Part shown: positions 39,807-49,053 of the stretch, piece by piece
Layout: each line of letters starts with the position of its first letter
Numbering within the stretch: position 1 is the first letter of the stretch
Source: Arthrobacter endolithicus
GTDB taxonomy: Bacteria; Actinomycetota; Actinomycetes; Actinomycetales; Micrococcaceae
Reading direction: 5' to 3'
Assembly (NCBI RefSeq): GCF_026627425.1
Contig: NZ_JAPNLH010000002.1
Location: forward strand, 62,001 to 126,000
DNA length: 64,000 nt
Notes under the pieces: model-generated
The model's database searches: none
The model's input: only the letters and a program-made list of their open reading frames with translations
Told to the model about the DNA's origin: nothing
Program-made: the position numbers and the translations under genes

Positions 39807-41810
39807 TCATGCCACCCCGGACAAGGCCAGTGTCCAGCCCAGAGCTGCTCCAGAACAGGCGGCAAGTGCGACTGCTCCCGGCAATCCGGCCAAAGGCTGC
39901 CATCGGGGCGGCAATCGTCTGCGGATGCGGGCTGCACCAGCACCGACCCTGCGGTGATGCACCCCGATCCACAGCACGGCAATGGTCACGGTGGAAAGGG
40001 CGCTCATCGAACTCACCCCTGCCGCCCCTTGGGGCCACGGCACTGCCGCCGCGGGCAGGCCGGAAAAGAACTTTGCAACCACGGCCACCCATGCTGCCCC
40101 CGCCCCGGAGAGGAACACCAAGACCGGTGCCGTCCAGGGGGTGAGGGCCACCATCGCCAGGCCCAGCGTTCCGGCCATCGTCACCAGCGCGATAACGGGG
40201 GCGGCGGCCACATTTGCAGGCAGCGAATACGTCATCAGCTGTGGCTGCAGCAGGACAATCACGGGTGCGCAAAACAGCTGTGCGGTCAGCGGGATCGCCA
40301 CGGCCTGGGCGAGCCAGAGCGGAAGCCAGGCCTGCAGCCACCGGCTGCACTGCCGCCCTACCAGCACCAATCCCAGCGTCGCGAGCACTGACAGGATGAA
40401 AGCAAAGTCCCCCGCCAGCCAAGGGTCAGCGGTCAGCAGGCACACCACGGAAACCGCCAGTAGTGCCGAACTTCGTTTCGGCCGCCCGGACAGCATCGCC
40501 AGAATGCCAATCAGCCCCATAAGCGCCGCCCGCAAAACACTAGGATCCGGGCCCACGACTGTAACAAATGCGCCCAGACCGGCCACGGCCAGTAGCGCCG
40601 CAAGCCAGCGGGGGAAACGAAAACATCGGGCCAGGTAAATCAGGCCGCCGAGGATCAACGTGCAATTGGCTCCGCTGACCGCCGTCAAGTGTGTTAATCC
40701 CACCCGTTTCATGGCTGCATCCATTGCTGCGGTCTGAGCGGACCTGTCGCCCGTAATCATTCCGGGCAGCAGCCCGGCCGCGTCGGGCCAGACGGGGCCC
40801 CACTGCGCCTGCACAGCCTCACGCCACCGGGTGCGCAAATCCTTCGGCCAGCGGGACCACCCCGGCTCGCCGGCAACGAGCCGGGGAGCCGTTTTGGCGG
40901 TGAAGTAGGCGACGGCGTCGGCCCCCGGATCGGTGGCCCGCAGCGTACCCGCGGCGGCGATGGACTGACCATTTGCCACACCGGCCCAGCGGGAATCGGC
41001 CATGACCAGCACGGGTGCCGCAGCCTGGAATCTCCTGCCGTCCGCCGTGGCCTCCGTTAGCAGTGCAGTGATCATCAGCCGCCCGCGTGCCCCGGACCCG
41101 GCACCGGCCACAGTTCGTGGATCGCTGCGGATCTCGAGCACAGCAGTAACAGTTCCGGATCCCGCGATCGCCTGCTCTATTGGACCTTGTGTCTTCAGCG
41201 CTGTCTGGGCACCGGCCGCCAGCAGGATCCCAGACCCGCACACCATAGCCAGCACCGCTGCTGGTATCAGGGACCGGAGTTTGGCGCGTAGTGAATTCGC
41301 GATTGACCGCTGATGAGGTGCATGGCAGTCGGTGGGACCGCGGGCCTTGTCACGACGATGGTAAACACCGACCCAGGCAACCACCGCGAGGAGACAGCCG
41401 AGTAGACCTGCTGACATGGCGACGCGGCCTGGCAGTGCCGCGCCCACCAGCGCCGCGAGCCAGCTCAGTATGGCCGCCGGAACCAACCGCACGTCGACCC
41501 GCCGGCTGCCCACCTCGGTGCCCGGGGCCCCGGTGTGCTCGAATTCCCTGCGGATTTCCCAGCGCTCTCTGGTGTGCGTCGCCGCCTCAATCCGCCGCAC
41601 GAGACCAGCCAGCAGCCCCCGACTGCGTTGCATGCGGCCAGAATCCGCCCCTTCGACACGGGAAACTGCGGGTCGGTTTTCCTGGCGTACGGCAGCTCGA
41701 AGGTAGCGTTCCCAGCGCTGCCCGTGCGGCCCAGCGCCGTCGCCGGGGCCGGAGCCAGCGCCGTCGCCGGGGCCAGGGCCAGCGCCAGGTCCGCTTCCTC
41801 CATTGACCAT
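39807..41810 (-). CDS. comEC: ComEC/Rec2 family DNA-uptake channel, lacking the C-terminal MBL domain
   Basis: 667 residues. A Gly/Pro/Asp-rich repeat (residues 5-30), DUF4131-type N-terminal domain with membrane helices near 120-160, then the Competence domain (LTHLTAVSGANCTLILGGLIYLARCF onward) with eight to ten helices to about residue 600. The protein ends soon after a last helix (ALAACSGAALGWTLALSGVA). The beta-lactamase-like domain (GDVGQGDA-type motif) usually fused here in actinobacterial ComEC is not present in any frame before holA. It starts 4 nt after comEA. Confidence 0.9.
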   Translation of the reverse strand: MVNGGSGPGAGPGPGDGAGSGPGDGAGPHGQRWERYLRAAVRQENRPAVSRVEGADSGRMQRSRGLLAGLVRRIEAATHTRERWEIRREFEHTGAPGTEVGSRRVDVRLVPAAILSWLAALVGAALPGRVAMSAGLLGCLLAVVAWVGVYHRRDKARGPTDCHAPHQRSIANSLRAKLRSLIPAAVLAMVCGSGILLAAGAQTALKTQGPIEQAIAGSGTVTAVLEIRSDPRTVAGAGSGARGRLMITALLTEATADGRRFQAAAPVLVMADSRWAGVANGQSIAAAGTLRATDPGADAVAYFTAKTAPRLVAGEPGWSRWPKDLRTRWREAVQAQWGPVWPDAAGLLPGMITGDRSAQTAAMDAAMKRVGLTHLTAVSGANCTLILGGLIYLARCFRFPRWLAALLAVAGLGAFVTVVGPDPSVLRAALMGLIGILAMLSGRPKRSSALLAVSVVCLLTADPWLAGDFAFILSVLATLGLVLVGRQCSRWLQAWLPLWLAQAVAIPLTAQLFCAPVIVLLQPQLMTYSLPANVAAAPVIALVTMAGTLGLAMVALTPWTAPVLVFLSGAGAAWVAVVAKFFSGLPAAAVPWPQGAAGVSSMSALSTVTIAVLWIGVHHRRVGAGAARIRRRLPPRWQPLAGLPGAVALAACSGAALGWTLALSGVA

Positions 41811-41814
41811 GGCT

Positions 41815-42783
41815 TTAGACCGTCAGCAGCGGCAGCAGGGTCGCCAACAGCTTTGGGCCGATTCCGTCCACGGCGTCCAGCTCCTGCGCGCTGGCGAACT
41901 TGCCATGCTGTCGCCGGAAATCGAGGATCCGTTGGCCCAGCACCGGGCCCACCTTCGGAAGCGTCATCAGCTCCTGGAGGCCAGCACTATTGAGATTCAC
42001 GAGTCCCGCGGCGGCCGATCCGACAACGGCTCCCCCATGCGGTGCACCTGGGGTGTCCGGCGCCCCACCTTGGGCTCCAAGTCCCGGAGCCGCCGCGGCT
42101 TGGTCCTTAGTGCGAATGAAGAGTTGTTCCCCGTCCTGGAGCACAGCCGCCAGATTGACGGCGTCCACAGCCGCTTCGGGCAACTCCCCGCCGACAGCTG
42201 CAATGGCCTGGTAGACCCGGCTACCGGAAGGCAGCATAACGACTCCGGGATGAACCACGGCCCCGGCCACATGCACCAGGACGGCGCTGCCGGTGTTACC
42301 TCCCGTGAGGTTCGTTTGCCCAGGGTATGCCGGATTTGGCATGGCGCCCTGTGTCTGTGACCCAGCCAGAGGCGCACCAGGCGCGGATGCTGACGCTCCG
42401 TCCGCCGTCGCCCCCGTCTGCCCGTTTGAAGGAACTCTCACCTGCACGGATGGCGCCGCAGCAACGTTGTCGTTCGCGAGCTGCTGACCCATGGCATGAA
42501 GAACCAAGACCAGTACCGCGCTGGCCAGCACGGCAAGAATAATGAGTACGGCATTTGACCCTACCCTCCACCGCAGCCTCCCAGCGGGCCAAGACGAAAC
42601 CACAGCAGGCTCTGCGGCGGCAATCTCGGAATTTGCCGGGACGTCCGTACTGGTCGGCTCTGCTAACGGCAGTAAGAGACCGCTGAGCCGATGGCCGGCC
42701 CCGCCGTCTGCCGCGCACGAATGCTTCGCCTGCCTGACCATAATGCCCACGCTAGGCCCGCCCCGGCGGCGCGGGAACACCAT
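41815..42783 (-). CDS. comEA: ComEA family DNA-binding competence protein
   Basis: 322 residues. Basic cytoplasmic N terminus, one membrane helix near 80-100, a spacer, an SLBB domain (VLVHVAGAVVHPGVVMLPSGSRV, about 168-190) and a C-terminal helix-hairpin-helix pair (VNLNSAGLQELMTLPKVGPVLGQRI, DAVDGIGPKLLATL). It would bind incoming DNA outside the membrane and hand it to ComEC, encoded 4 nt downstream. Confidence 0.93.
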   Translation of the reverse strand: MVFPRRRGGPSVGIMVRQAKHSCAADGGAGHRLSGLLLPLAEPTSTDVPANSEIAAAEPAVVSSWPAGRLRWRVGSNAVLIILAVLASAVLVLVLHAMGQQLANDNVAAAPSVQVRVPSNGQTGATADGASASAPGAPLAGSQTQGAMPNPAYPGQTNLTGGNTGSAVLVHVAGAVVHPGVVMLPSGSRVYQAIAAVGGELPEAAVDAVNLAAVLQDGEQLFIRTKDQAAAAPGLGAQGGAPDTPGAPHGGAVVGSAAAGLVNLNSAGLQELMTLPKVGPVLGQRILDFRRQHGKFASAQELDAVDGIGPKLLATLLPLLTV

Positions 42784-42863
42784 GGCGGCATCTGTGCCTC
42801 CGCCACCGTCAGCAAGCGGCTGTGCAGGACCAGTTAGTTCCCGGGTGCGCGATGACCGCCTGG

Positions 42864-43826
42864 TCAGCTGCGGGTGGGCGGACCGCCGACGATGACGGCC
42901 AGGACACCAAGACCTGCATGAGCGGCCAGTACGGCCGGCAGCGGGGTAATATCAACCTCGGCAAGCTCCGGGGCGGCGGTGCGCAGCCGCTGGGCGAACT
43001 CCCGCGCCTGGGACTCATTACCAAAGTGATGGATGGCGGCCTTGGCCGCCCCGGCGGGCCTGGCAGCAACGTCCGCCAGCACCAGTTCCTCCAAACGGGC
43101 GATGGCCCGTCCGGCGGACCGCACTTTCTCAAGGGGTACGATTTTCCCGTCCTGGATGGAGAGCAGCGGTTTAATGGCAAAAACCGTTCCCAGCCACGAT
43201 GCTGCAGTGCCAATTCTGCCGCCGCGGCGCAACTGATCCAGGCTGGGGACATAAAAGTAAATGCGGGACGCCGCAAGCTCCTCCCCTGCCGCACGCACAA
43301 CGCCTGCTGCATCCAGCCCTGCCGAGGCGGCGAGCAACGCGCCCTGCACGCCGAACCCCTGAGCCATGCCGGCGGTTCTGCTGTCGATGACTTCCACAGG
43401 GAAGTCCACGCGCGAGGCCGCAAGACGCGCGGCTTCCACCGTGCCGGACAATCCGCCGGAAATATGTACCGAGACGGCTGCGGCGAATCCTGCAGACTTG
43501 GCCGCGAGATACGCCCGTTCAAACTGCCCCGGTGAGGGACGGGAGGTCTTCACCGGCCGTCCGGCCGCCAGGGCGACGGCAATCGGCTCAGCTAGATCGT
43601 CAGCACCCTCGCCGAAAATCTCCGTCCCCACGAGCACCGGCATCGGCACGATCGTGAGCCGGCCGTCGTGGGGCAGCGAGGAAGCCCAGTCCGGCGGAAG
43701 TCCGGACGCGGAGTCGGTAATGACTGCCACCTCAGGACGGATCGCCAGCGGATCCTGCCCGGGACGCCTGCGGGCAAGCTGGTCGCGCAGCCAGGCGAGG
43801 GCCGCCGGCTCACGCTGGGACAACAC
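42864..43826 (-). CDS. DegV family fatty-acid-binding protein
   Basis: 320 residues. The DegV fold is marked by VAVITDSASGLPPDW, the phosphate/fatty-acid contact SRPSPGQFERAY, and HISGGLSGTVEAARLAAS. Known homologues bind fatty acids and some feed fatty-acid kinase; no FakA is nearby. GTG start 8 nt after leuS, probably co-transcribed with it, and followed 80 nt later by comEA. Confidence 0.92.
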   Translation of the reverse strand: MLSQREPAALAWLRDQLARRRPGQDPLAIRPEVAVITDSASGLPPDWASSLPHDGRLTIVPMPVLVGTEIFGEGADDLAEPIAVALAAGRPVKTSRPSPGQFERAYLAAKSAGFAAAVSVHISGGLSGTVEAARLAASRVDFPVEVIDSRTAGMAQGFGVQGALLAASAGLDAAGVVRAAGEELAASRIYFYVPSLDQLRRGGRIGTAASWLGTVFAIKPLLSIQDGKIVPLEKVRSAGRAIARLEELVLADVAARPAGAAKAAIHHFGNESQAREFAQRLRTAAPELAEVDITPLPAVLAAHAGLGVLAVIVGGPPTRS

Positions 43827-43834
43827 GCCGTGAC

Positions 43835-46360
43835 CTAAGCGGGAACGATGTTGACCAGTTTCGGTGCACGTACAATCACCGTACGCACCCCGCGCCCGTC
43901 CAGTGCCCTGGTGACAGGCTCGGATGCCAGGGCCAGCGCACCTAACTCGTCCTCGGAAATATCCGGTGAGACTTCCAGTCTGTCCCGCACCTTGCCCTGG
44001 ACTTGCACTACCGCGGTCACCGTCTCCTGGACCAGCAGGTCCGCCTCCACCGCTGGCCAGCCGGCGTTAGCTACGGACGGCTCGCGGCCGAGCCGATTCC
44101 ACAGGTCCTCTGCCGTATACGGCGCAAAAAGACTCAGGACGACGGCGACCGTCTCGGCCGCTTCCCGGACCGCAGGATCAGACCCGCCGGCCCCGGTATC
44201 GATGACCTTGCGGGTAGCGTTAACCAGTTCCATCAGCTTGGCCACCACCACGTTGAATTTGTGCTGTTTCATCAGCTCGGTGGCGTCCGCGATGGTCCGA
44301 TGAGTGACCGTACGCAGGGCGCGGTCCCCGGTTGCCGGATCGTCGCCGACGGCGCTGGTCACATCGTTCCCCAGCCGCCATGCGCGGGCCAGGAACTTGA
44401 CCGAACCCGAGGGCGAGACGTCCGCCCAGTCCACCTCGTCTTCCGGCGGACCTGCGAACACCATGGTCAGCCGAATCGCGTCCACTCCGTATTTGTCCAG
44501 TTGCCGGCCCAAATCGACCCCATTACCCAGCGACTTGCTCATCGCCTTTCCACCATTGAGGACCTGCCCCTGGTTCAGCAGCGCGCTGAACGGCTCGTCG
44601 GCGTCGAGCATTCCCATGTCATGGATCACCTTGGTAAAGAACCGCGCATACAGCAGATGCAGAATTGCGTGCTCCACCCCGCCGACGTACTGCCCCACCG
44701 GCATCCACTGGTTGGCCTTCTGCGGATCAAACGGACCTCCCGTAAATTCAGGGGAGGTAAAGCGGAGGAAATACCAGGAGGAATCGACAAATGTGTCCAT
44801 AGTGTCCGTGTCCCGCTTAGCCGGGCCACCGCACTGCGGGCACAGGACATTGACCCAGGCTTCTGCTGCGGCGAGCGGAGATGTGCCCTGGGGCGAGAGG
44901 TCGGCACCGCGCAGATCGGCGGGCAGCGTCACGGGCAGCTGGTCGTCCGGAACGGGCACTTCGCCGCAGGCACCGCAGTGGATGATCGGGATCGGCGTGC
45001 CCCAGAACCGCTGCCGGCTGAGCAGCCAGTCGCGCAGCCGGAAATTGACGAACTTCTCCCCCGTGCCGAGGCGTTGAAGAATGCCGACGGCGGCGGAAAT
45101 GGCTTCGTCCTTGGCCAGGCCGTCCAGCTCCCCCGAGTTCACCAGCACACCCTCACCGGTGGCCGCCAGACCGGAAACGGCCGGATCTTCCTGTCCGGTA
45201 TCCAGCACCACGCGCACTGGCAGCGCAAACGCGCGGGCGAAGTCCAGATCCCGTTGGTCATGCGCCGGCACGGCCATAATGGCGCCGGTGCCGTAGTCCG
45301 CGAGTACGTAATCTGCGGCCCAAACCGGGAGCTTCTCACCGTTGAGCGGATTGACCGCATACCGCCCGGTGAAAACCCCGGTCTTCTCACGCTCGGTGGA
45401 CTGACGCTCGATCTCGCTGAGCTTTTTGACCTGTTCGCGGTATTCGCTCAGTGCCGGGGCATGTTCGGCGGACACCAGTTGTTCGGCCAAGGGAGCGTCG
45501 GCCGCCACCACAAAGAAGGTCGCACCGTAGAGCGTGTCCGGACGGGTGGTGAAGACCGGAACCTCGTGTTCGGGCTGGTCAGGCGTTGCTTCGATGACAA
45601 AGCGCACATGGGCGCCCTCGGAACGGCCGATCCAATTACGCTGCATCGACAGGACGCGCTCTGGCCAGTGCCCCTTGAGCTCATTCATGTCATCGAGCAG
45701 CCGGTCCGCGTACTCGGTGATCCGGAAGTACCACTGGTTCAGAAGTTTCTTGGTGACCTGCGTACCGCACCGTTCGCAGGCGCCGTTGACCACCTGCTCG
45801 TTAGCCAGCACCGTCTGGTCCTTCGGGCACCAGTTGACCGGAGAATTCTTTCGGTAGGCCAATCCCCGCTCGTAGAAGCGCTTGAACAGCCACTGCGTCC
45901 AGCGGTAATACGCAGGATCAGAGGTCTGCAGCCGCCTTGACCAGTCCACCGAAATGGCGTAGCGGCGGAAGGACGCAGCTTGCGTATCAATGTTGGCGTA
46001 GGTCCACTCGCTGGGGTGGGCATTGCGGGCGATGGCGGCATTCTCCGCCGGCAGGCCGAAGGAGTCCCAGCCGATCGGGTGCAGCACATCGAAGCCCTGC
46101 TGGCGCCAGTACCGCGCCACTACATCGCCCATCGCAAACGCCTCGGCATGCCCCATATGCAGATCGCCCGAGGGGTACGGGAACATGTCCAGTACGTACC
46201 GGCGTTCCTTGGAACCGTCGTCCAGCGGCGTGAAGATTTTTAGGTCGTCCCAGACGGCCGGCCATTTGGCCTCCATCTGTGCGAAGTTATAGACGCCCTG
46301 CTCGTCTTTTTCTGCCTCAGTCCGGGACTGCACGCTCACGTATCCTGCCTTTACACTCAT
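43835..46360 (-). CDS. leuS: Leucyl-tRNA synthetase
   Basis: Class I aminoacyl-tRNA synthetase, 841 residues. HIGH-type motif HMGHAEAF near 71-78, CP1 editing domain (about 230-430, with [11 protein letters not shown] and [17 protein letters not shown]), KMSKS-type AMSKSLGN near 605 and anticodon-binding domain after 680. All catalytic motifs intact. A terminator-like leader with a tiny ORF precedes it. Confidence 0.98.
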   Translation of the reverse strand: MSVKAGYVSVQSRTEAEKDEQGVYNFAQMEAKWPAVWDDLKIFTPLDDGSKERRYVLDMFPYPSGDLHMGHAEAFAMGDVVARYWRQQGFDVLHPIGWDSFGLPAENAAIARNAHPSEWTYANIDTQAASFRRYAISVDWSRRLQTSDPAYYRWTQWLFKRFYERGLAYRKNSPVNWCPKDQTVLANEQVVNGACERCGTQVTKKLLNQWYFRITEYADRLLDDMNELKGHWPERVLSMQRNWIGRSEGAHVRFVIEATPDQPEHEVPVFTTRPDTLYGATFFVVAADAPLAEQLVSAEHAPALSEYREQVKKLSEIERQSTEREKTGVFTGRYAVNPLNGEKLPVWAADYVLADYGTGAIMAVPAHDQRDLDFARAFALPVRVVLDTGQEDPAVSGLAATGEGVLVNSGELDGLAKDEAISAAVGILQRLGTGEKFVNFRLRDWLLSRQRFWGTPIPIIHCGACGEVPVPDDQLPVTLPADLRGADLSPQGTSPLAAAEAWVNVLCPQCGGPAKRDTDTMDTFVDSSWYFLRFTSPEFTGGPFDPQKANQWMPVGQYVGGVEHAILHLLYARFFTKVIHDMGMLDADEPFSALLNQGQVLNGGKAMSKSLGNGVDLGRQLDKYGVDAIRLTMVFAGPPEDEVDWADVSPSGSVKFLARAWRLGNDVTSAVGDDPATGDRALRTVTHRTIADATELMKQHKFNVVVAKLMELVNATRKVIDTGAGGSDPAVREAAETVAVVLSLFAPYTAEDLWNRLGREPSVANAGWPAVEADLLVQETVTAVVQVQGKVRDRLEVSPDISEDELGALALASEPVTRALDGRGVRTVIVRAPKLVNIVPA

Positions 46361-46398
46361 GATTGGCCTGTTGGCCGATTGCCTTCTTAACGCACAAA

Positions 46399-46434
46399 AG
46401 CCCCTCGACGCAGCAGATCGCCGCAGCAGGGGCT
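46399..46434 (-). terminator. Terminator-like hairpin in leuS leader (candidate attenuator)
   Basis: On the leuS strand, AGCCCCT pairs with AGGGGCT around a 22-nt GC-rich loop and is followed by TTTTG. The hairpin lies 38 nt before the leuS ATG and its left arm contains the stop codon of a six-codon ORF. The loop holds two copies of CTGCTGCG that could form competing pairs. Confidence 0.55.
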
Positions 46435-46453
46435 AGCCAAGGAAGTAAGCCAT
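46433..46453 (-). CDS. Six-codon leader ORF before leuS
   Basis: MAYFLG followed by TAG. The ATG lies six nucleotides after a TAGTCT box, so translation would start at the mRNA 5' end. There is a single leucine codon (CTT, uncommon in this GC range) one codon before the glycine and stop, and the stop lies inside the terminator stem. A stalled ribosome would block the stem. Confidence 0.4.
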   Translation of the reverse strand: MAYFLG

Positions 46454-46459
46454 ACAGCC

Positions 46460-46465
46460 AGACTA
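46460..46465 (-). promoter_or_regulatory. -10 box of leuS leader transcript
   Basis: TAGTCT on the leuS strand, six nucleotides before the ATG of the six-codon ORF. If used, the leuS leader RNA is about 93 nt and contains the terminator-like hairpin. Confidence 0.5.
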
Positions 46466-46600
46466 CCGCATCGGCCGAAACCGCAACGAGGAGACAGCCG
46501 CGGCGGAGCCGCTGATTTAGGTGGGTGACGTCAGAGGCCGGGGAACGAGGCCAGTCACCGGGAAATCAGCGGTCCGCCGCGGCGCAGCGGCGCCGGGAAA

Positions 46601-48115
46601 TTACCTTACGTCGTCGTCGACCCAGTCCATCGACTTCGTGACCGCCTTTTTCCACAGCCGCATCTGCCGGTCACGCTCGCCGGCATCCATATTCGGCTCC
46701 CAGCGCTTGTCCTCGGACCAGTTCTTGGCCAGCTCCTCGGTGTCCTTCCAGAAACCAACGGCCAGTCCGGCCGCATAGGCCGCACCGAGGGCGGTCGTTT
46801 CGGTCACCTTCGGCCGAATGACAGGGATCCCCAGGATGTCCGCCTGGAACTGCATCAGCGCATCGTTGGCCACCATGCCACCGTCGACCCGCAGATCCTC
46901 CATGTCAACCCCGGCGTCGGCATTAGCCGCGTCAAGCACCTCGCGGGTCTGGAACGCCGTTGCCTCCAACGCCGCCCGGGCTATGTGGCCCTTGTTGGCG
47001 AAGCGCGTCAGCCCCACCATGACACCGCGAGCATCACCCTTCCAATACGGGGCAAAGAGGCCCGAGAAAGCCGGCACAATGTACACGCCGCCGTTGTCCT
47101 CCACCGTGCGTGCGAGCTTTTCCACCTCGGGTGCGCTGGAAATCAGGCCCAGATTATCGCGCAGCCACTGAATCAGCGACCCGGTGACGGCGATGGAACC
47201 CTCCAGTGCGTAGACCGGCTTTGCATCGCCGAGCCGGTAGCAGACAGTGGTGAGCAGCCCGTTCTTGGAATGCACAATCTCCTCGCCGGTATTGACAATC
47301 AGGAAGTTGCCGGTCCCGTAGGTATTCTTGGCCCCGCCCTTTTCAAACGCCGCCTGGCCGAAGGTGGCCGCCTGCTGATCGCCCAGGATCCCTGCGACGG
47401 GAACCTCGCGCAGCAGCTGTGAGGTATGGACCGTCCCGTATACCTCAGAAGAGGACTTGATCGCCGGCATCATCGAGCGCGGAACGCCGAAGGCAGCCAG
47501 GATGTCATCGTCCCACGACAGCGTCTCCAGGTCCATGAACATGGTGCGGGAGGCATTGGTGACGTCGGTGATATGCACACCACCGTCGGTTCCGCCAGTC
47601 AGGTTCCAGGTGACCCAGCTGTCCGTGTTGCCGAAAATCAGATCCCCCGCCTCGGCCTTTTCCCGTGCGCCATCCACATTGTCCAGGATCCATTTGATCT
47701 TGGTGCCGGAGAAGTAGGTGGCCAGCGGCAGGCCGACCTTTTGCTTGAAACGCTCGACGCCGCCGTCGGCCGCCAGTTCGTCAACGATCGACTGCGTGCG
47801 GGTATCCTGCCAGACGATCGCGTTGTACACCGGCTGGCCTGTGGTTTTATCCCACACGACGGCCGTCTCACGCTGATTGGTGATGCCGACGGCGACAATA
47901 TCGTGCCGCGTCAGGTTCGCCTTGGACAGGGCGGTGCCGATCACCTCACGGGTGTTGTCCCAGATTTCGACGGGGTTGTGTTCCACCCATCCGGCCTTGG
48001 GGAAGATCTGCTCGTGCTCCTTTTGCCCGCTGGAGACGATGTTGCCGTCATGGTCGAAAACGATTGCGCGGCTGCTGGTGGTTCCTTGATCGATAGCAAT
48101 TACATATTGAGACAT
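46601..48115 (-). CDS. glpK: Glycerol kinase
   Basis: Phosphorylates glycerol to sn-glycerol 3-phosphate with ATP. 504 residues, FGGY family: N-terminal [24 protein letters not shown], and the C-terminal signature region [29 protein letters not shown] precedes the ATG. It lies 59 nt after glpF and is the second gene of glpF-glpK. Confidence 0.97.
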   Translation of the reverse strand: MSQYVIAIDQGTTSSRAIVFDHDGNIVSSGQKEHEQIFPKAGWVEHNPVEIWDNTREVIGTALSKANLTRHDIVAVGITNQRETAVVWDKTTGQPVYNAIVWQDTRTQSIVDELAADGGVERFKQKVGLPLATYFSGTKIKWILDNVDGAREKAEAGDLIFGNTDSWVTWNLTGGTDGGVHITDVTNASRTMFMDLETLSWDDDILAAFGVPRSMMPAIKSSSEVYGTVHTSQLLREVPVAGILGDQQAATFGQAAFEKGGAKNTYGTGNFLIVNTGEEIVHSKNGLLTTVCYRLGDAKPVYALEGSIAVTGSLIQWLRDNLGLISSAPEVEKLARTVEDNGGVYIVPAFSGLFAPYWKGDARGVMVGLTRFANKGHIARAALEATAFQTREVLDAANADAGVDMEDLRVDGGMVANDALMQFQADILGIPVIRPKVTETTALGAAYAAGLAVGFWKDTEELAKNWSEDKRWEPNMDAGERDRQMRLWKKAVTKSMDWVDDDVR

Positions 48116-48174
48116 CGTTGTTTCCTTCTGCTCTGGCTGCGGTGTGTGGGTCTGCTCTTAACGTACTCCTGTGC

Positions 48175-48915
48175 CTACTTCACCAGCAGGGGCATGATCT
48201 GCACGCCTATTCCGGCCAGCACTCCGCCGATCAGCGGACCGACGACGGGCACCCAGGCGTAGCTCCAGTCGCTGGAGCCCTTGCCCTTGATCGGTAGGAA
48301 GGCGTGTGCAAGACGAGGCCCGAGGTCACGGGCCGGGTTGATGGCGTAACCGGTCGGTCCACCGAGGGAGGCACCAATGCCGACGACGAGGAGGGCAACC
48401 GGCAGCGGGCCAAGACCTGCTGCACTCTTGCCGAAGAGCAGGATGACAAACACCAGGACGAAGGTGCCGATGATTTCGGTCACAACGTTCCAGCCGTAAT
48501 TGCGGATGGCCGGGCCGGTCGAGAAGACGCCGAGCTTTGTTGCCGCGTCAGGCTCGGCATCAAAGTGCTGCTTGTACGCCAGCCAGCACAGCACGGCACC
48601 GATGATGGCGCCGATCAGCTCTCCACCCAAGGAGGTGAAGACGCTGCCGGCGTTCACCGCGACACCGGGGGCGAATTCCTTCGCTCCGCTGACCAGCACA
48701 CCGATGGTCACCGCAGGGTTGAGCTGGGCGCCGGATTTGGCAGCGACGAAAACGCCGGCCATGACGGCAAGACCCCAGCCAAAGTTAACCATCAGGAATC
48801 CGCCGGCGTTACCCTTCGTTCCCCGCAGGGCAACGTTCGCCACAACGCCGCAACCGAGCAGCGTCAACATCATGGTTCCCATTATTTCGGATAGGAACAC
48901 AATTCCAAGAGACAT
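48175..48915 (-). CDS. glpF: Glycerol uptake facilitator (aquaglyceroporin)
   Basis: 246 residues with six membrane helices and two NPA half-helices: LNPAVTIG near 68 and INPARDLGPR near 200, the second with the Asp-Leu-Gly-Pro-Arg context typical of glycerol channels. AAAGGAG precedes the ATG. Passive glycerol entry, coupled to trapping by GlpK encoded downstream. Confidence 0.96.
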   Translation of the reverse strand: MSLGIVFLSEIMGTMMLTLLGCGVVANVALRGTKGNAGGFLMVNFGWGLAVMAGVFVAAKSGAQLNPAVTIGVLVSGAKEFAPGVAVNAGSVFTSLGGELIGAIIGAVLCWLAYKQHFDAEPDAATKLGVFSTGPAIRNYGWNVVTEIIGTFVLVFVILLFGKSAAGLGPLPVALLVVGIGASLGGPTGYAINPARDLGPRLAHAFLPIKGKGSSDWSYAWVPVVGPLIGGVLAGIGVQIMPLLVK

Positions 48916-48930
48916 CTTTGACTCCTTTAT

Positions 48931-48958
48931 CTATTCTGTTGTCAGAACCTATTCTGTT
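48931..48958 (-). promoter_or_regulatory. Direct repeat in glpF 5' region
   Basis: AACAGAATAG occurs twice with an 18-nt period, just upstream of the glpF ribosome site. It could be a regulator or catabolite-repression site for glpFK, but no known consensus was matched. Confidence 0.35.
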
Positions 48959-49053
48959 ATAAAAGGGCTCATTGTGATAGGTTTCACGCGCGAACCGCCG
49001 TTCCTGCACCTTTTCCCGTGGAATTCCCCGCGAATATATGCCAAGGACGGGGG

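Noticed and set aside
39665-39982. N-terminal extension of holA into comEC
   Set aside because: No similarity to HolA; it reads comEC in another frame and crosses the comEC stop.
44003-45940. 645-residue frame antisense to leuS
   Set aside because: Shadow of a conserved synthetase gene; no recognisable domain.
46361-46600. T-box leader before leuS
   Set aside because: No T-box consensus (GGGTGGNACCGCG) or specifier stem is visible; the tiny ORF plus terminator explains the region better.
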